Below are positions 62,475-64,000 of a stretch of 64,000 nucleotides of DNA, piece by piece. Within the stretch, counting starts at the first letter, position 1. Every line of letters begins with the position of its first letter. The notes beneath the pieces are model-generated. The model worked only from the letters and a program-made list of their open reading frames with translations. It was not told the origin of the DNA and did not search any database. The stretch comes from Micromonospora citrea. Its GTDB lineage: Bacteria; Actinomycetota; Actinomycetes; Mycobacteriales; Micromonosporaceae. The DNA is taken from contig NZ_FMHZ01000002.1 in NCBI RefSeq assembly GCF_900090315.1, forward strand, positions 3,078,501-3,142,500, written 5' to 3'. The position numbers and the translations under genes were made by a program.

Positions 62475-63236
62475 GTGAGCACCGTCCCGCCGGGCACACC
62501 CTGCTGGGCCGACCTCGCCACCCCCGGTCTCGCCGACGCGCGGCGGTTCTATCCGGAGCTGTTCGGGTGGACGGGCCGCATCGACCCCGAGCCCGAGGCG
62601 GGCGGCTACACGGTGTTCCTGCTCGGCGGCCGGGCGGTGGCGGGCGCGGGCCCGCCGGCCGTCCCCGACCAGGTGCCGATCTGGTCGACGTACGTGGCGA
62701 CCGACGACGCGGACCTCGTGGCCGGGCGGGTCGAGCGGGCCGGCGGGCAGGTGGTGGTGCCGCCGTTCGAGGTCTTCGACCGGGGACGGATGGCGGTCTT
62801 CGCCGACCCGGCCGGGGCCGCCTTCAGCGTCTGGCAGCCGATGACGATGCCCGGGGCCGAGGTGTTCGACACCCCGGGCGCGCTCACCTGGACCGAGCTG
62901 GTCACCCCCGACCCGGAGGGCGCGAAGGTCTTCTACGAGCTGGTCTTCGGCTGGCACCCGGACGACCAGCCGGCGGGCGGGGTCACCTACACCGGCTGGC
63001 GGCTCGGCACCCGCATCGTGGCCGGCATGGTGCCGCCGCTGGGCGACGGGTTCCCGGCGGACACGCCCGCGTACTGGTCGGTGTGGTTCGCGGTGGCCGA
63101 CGCCGACGCGGCCGCCGCCCGCGCCGCCGAGCTGGGCGGCACCATCCTGGTCCCGCCCCAGGAGTCACCGGCCGGCCGCTTCGCGGCCCTCCGCGACCCC
63201 CACGGGGCCCTCTTCAACGTCCTCACCCGCCCCTGA
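62475..63236 (+). CDS. VOC (glyoxalase/bleomycin-resistance) family protein, two domains
   Basis: A 253-residue protein of two tandem beta-alpha-beta-beta-beta modules. Repeat 1 runs PCWADLATPGLADARRFYPELFGW to FADPAGAAFSVWQP, and repeat 2 LTWTELVTPDPEGAKVFYELVFGW (start) to RDPHGALFNVL. Both carry the D-P-x-G-A-x-F ending. The usual metal-binding His at strand 1 is replaced (W/T), so enzymatic activity is doubtful; it may bind a hydrophobic ligand. GTG preceded by GAGAGG. Confidence 0.88.
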   Translation: MSTVPPGTPCWADLATPGLADARRFYPELFGWTGRIDPEPEAGGYTVFLLGGRAVAGAGPPAVPDQVPIWSTYVATDDADLVAGRVERAGGQVVVPPFEVFDRGRMAVFADPAGAAFSVWQPMTMPGAEVFDTPGALTWTELVTPDPEGAKVFYELVFGWHPDDQPAGGVTYTGWRLGTRIVAGMVPPLGDGFPADTPAYWSVWFAVADADAAAARAAELGGTILVPPQESPAGRFAALRDPHGALFNVLTRP

Positions 63237-64000
63237 TCCGGGCCGGCGGGGGCGGACGGGGACCACCAGGGGGCCGTGGTCGCCGTCGACCACCCGGACG
63301 GTGGCGCGGTACCAGGTGGCGAGGAGCTGCTCGGTGAGCACCTCGCGCGGGGTGCCGGCAGCGACCACCCGGCCGTCGGCGAGGAGCACCATGCGGTCGG
63401 CGTACTCGCCGGCGATGGAGAGGTCGTGCATGGTGGCGAGGACGGTCAGGCCGTGCTCGCGGCGGAGCCGGTCGACCAGCTCCAGCACCTCCTGCTGGTG
63501 GCCGATGTCCAGGGCGCTGGTCGGCTCGTCGAGCAGCAGCAGGGTCGCGCCCTGGGCCAGGGCCCGGGCCAGGAAGACGCGTTGCCGCTCGCCACCGGAG
63601 AGGGTCGCCAGCTCCCGGTCCCGGAAGCCGGTCAGGTCCAGCCCGTCGAGCACGTCGTACGCGGCGACCAGGTCGGCGGCGGACTCCCGGCCCAGGGGCG
63701 CGATGAAGGGGGTGCGGCCCAGCAGCACGTAGTCGAGCACCGACATGCCGGCCGGCACGACCGGGGACTGGGCCACGGTCGCCACCACCCGGGCCCGGTC
63801 GCGGCGGCGCAGCGCCTCGCTCGGCGTACCGAAGAGGGAGATGGCGCCCGGCGCGGGCAGCAGGCCGCCGACGGCGCGCAGCAGGGTCGACTTCCCGGCG
63901 CCGTTCGGGCCGATCACGGTGACCCACTCGCCCGCCGCCACGGTCAGGTCGACGCCGCCGAGGACGGGCGTGCCGTCGAGGCGGACGTGCAGGTCGCGCA
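63165..64000 (-). CDS. ABC transporter ATP-binding protein, FecE/HmuV type (5' end outside the window)
   Basis: The frame enters from the right edge; the visible part ends at 63165. Walker A GPNGAGKST, Q-loop VAQSPVVPAG, signature LSGGERQRVFLARAL, Walker B LLLLDEPTSALD and switch His (ATMHDLSIAGEYADR) are complete. GRTPFIAPLGRES and TPREVLTEQLLATWY are typical of iron-siderophore, heme or cobalamin importers. The codons before residue VAAGEW are in frame (RLDGTPVLGGVDLT), so the true start lies beyond 64000. The last 72 bp overlap the convergent VOC gene. Confidence 0.88.
   Translation of the reverse strand, partial: RDLHVRLDGTPVLGGVDLTVAAGEWVTVIGPNGAGKSTLLRAVGGLLPAPGAISLFGTPSEALRRRDRARVVATVAQSPVVPAGMSVLDYVLLGRTPFIAPLGRESAADLVAAYDVLDGLDLTGFRDRELATLSGGERQRVFLARALAQGATLLLLDEPTSALDIGHQQEVLELVDRLRREHGLTVLATMHDLSIAGEYADRMVLLADGRVVAAGTPREVLTEQLLATWYRATVRVVDGDHGPLVVPVRPRRPGSGAGEDVEEGPVGVAEGREAAGR

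Overview
The window is very GC-rich actinobacterial DNA. GTG and TTG starts are frequent, junctions are tight GTGA/ATGA overlaps, menaquinone genes of the futalosine type sit beside a 14-gene complex I operon, and a WXG100/EccE/mycosin secretion locus is present. Gene content and codon style suggest a filamentous actinomycete, most likely of the Micromonospora/Salinispora group; this is inference from content, not from a marker gene. No rRNA, tRNA, CRISPR array, IS element or prophage was seen.

Left part (1-23.5 kb). Two tandem secreted M6 metalloproteases have their own hairpin terminators. They are followed by an alpha/beta-hydrolase lacking the usual nucleophile. A type VII secretion block comes next: an SseB-like two-gene operon, mycosin, two WXG100 proteins and EccE. 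Housekeeping genes follow: a YvlD-type small membrane protein, a GNAT acetyltransferase, RarD, and an ECF sigma/zinc anti-sigma pair divergent from a Tat-exported PhoX phosphatase with a PHO-box-like repeat. An IclR regulator divergent from an MFS transporter and a polyprenyl diphosphate synthase close this part.

Middle (23.5-43 kb). A complete minus-strand nuoA-N operon (40169 to 23592) ends at a strong hairpin. Upstream of it lie a geranylgeranyl-reductase-family enzyme, a small unknown gene and the menaquinone methyltransferase gene menG. With the polyprenyl synthase, mqnC and mqnA, the window supplies both complex I and several enzymes for its menaquinone acceptor.

Right part (43-64 kb). 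Three tandem LPXTG-type surface proteins share an unusual conserved cytoplasmic tail, and each is followed by a near-identical terminator. Then come mqnC, a solitary Phd-type antitoxin, the paaABCDE phenylacetyl-CoA epoxidase operon, two tandem beta-lactamase-fold exported proteins, mqnA, an ArsR-MFS pair with a 14-bp perfect dyad at the MFS start, a HelD-like RNA polymerase recycling helicase, an ABC exporter pair, a two-domain VOC protein and the end of an iron/heme-type ABC ATPase.

The most unusual signal is a dispersed element at gene junctions in the nuo and paa operons. At four junctions (nuoM/N, nuoJ/K, nuoD/E, paaB/C) the upstream stop lies inside a GTGAGCG sequence. That GTG opens a tiny ORF (VSARSEL... 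or VSERSER...) whose own stop overlaps the next start codon. At nuoJ/K a 57-bp unit is present in three in-frame perfect tandem copies. At paaA/B the element has become the N-terminus of PaaB. It looks like a mobile or expandable translational-coupling relay.
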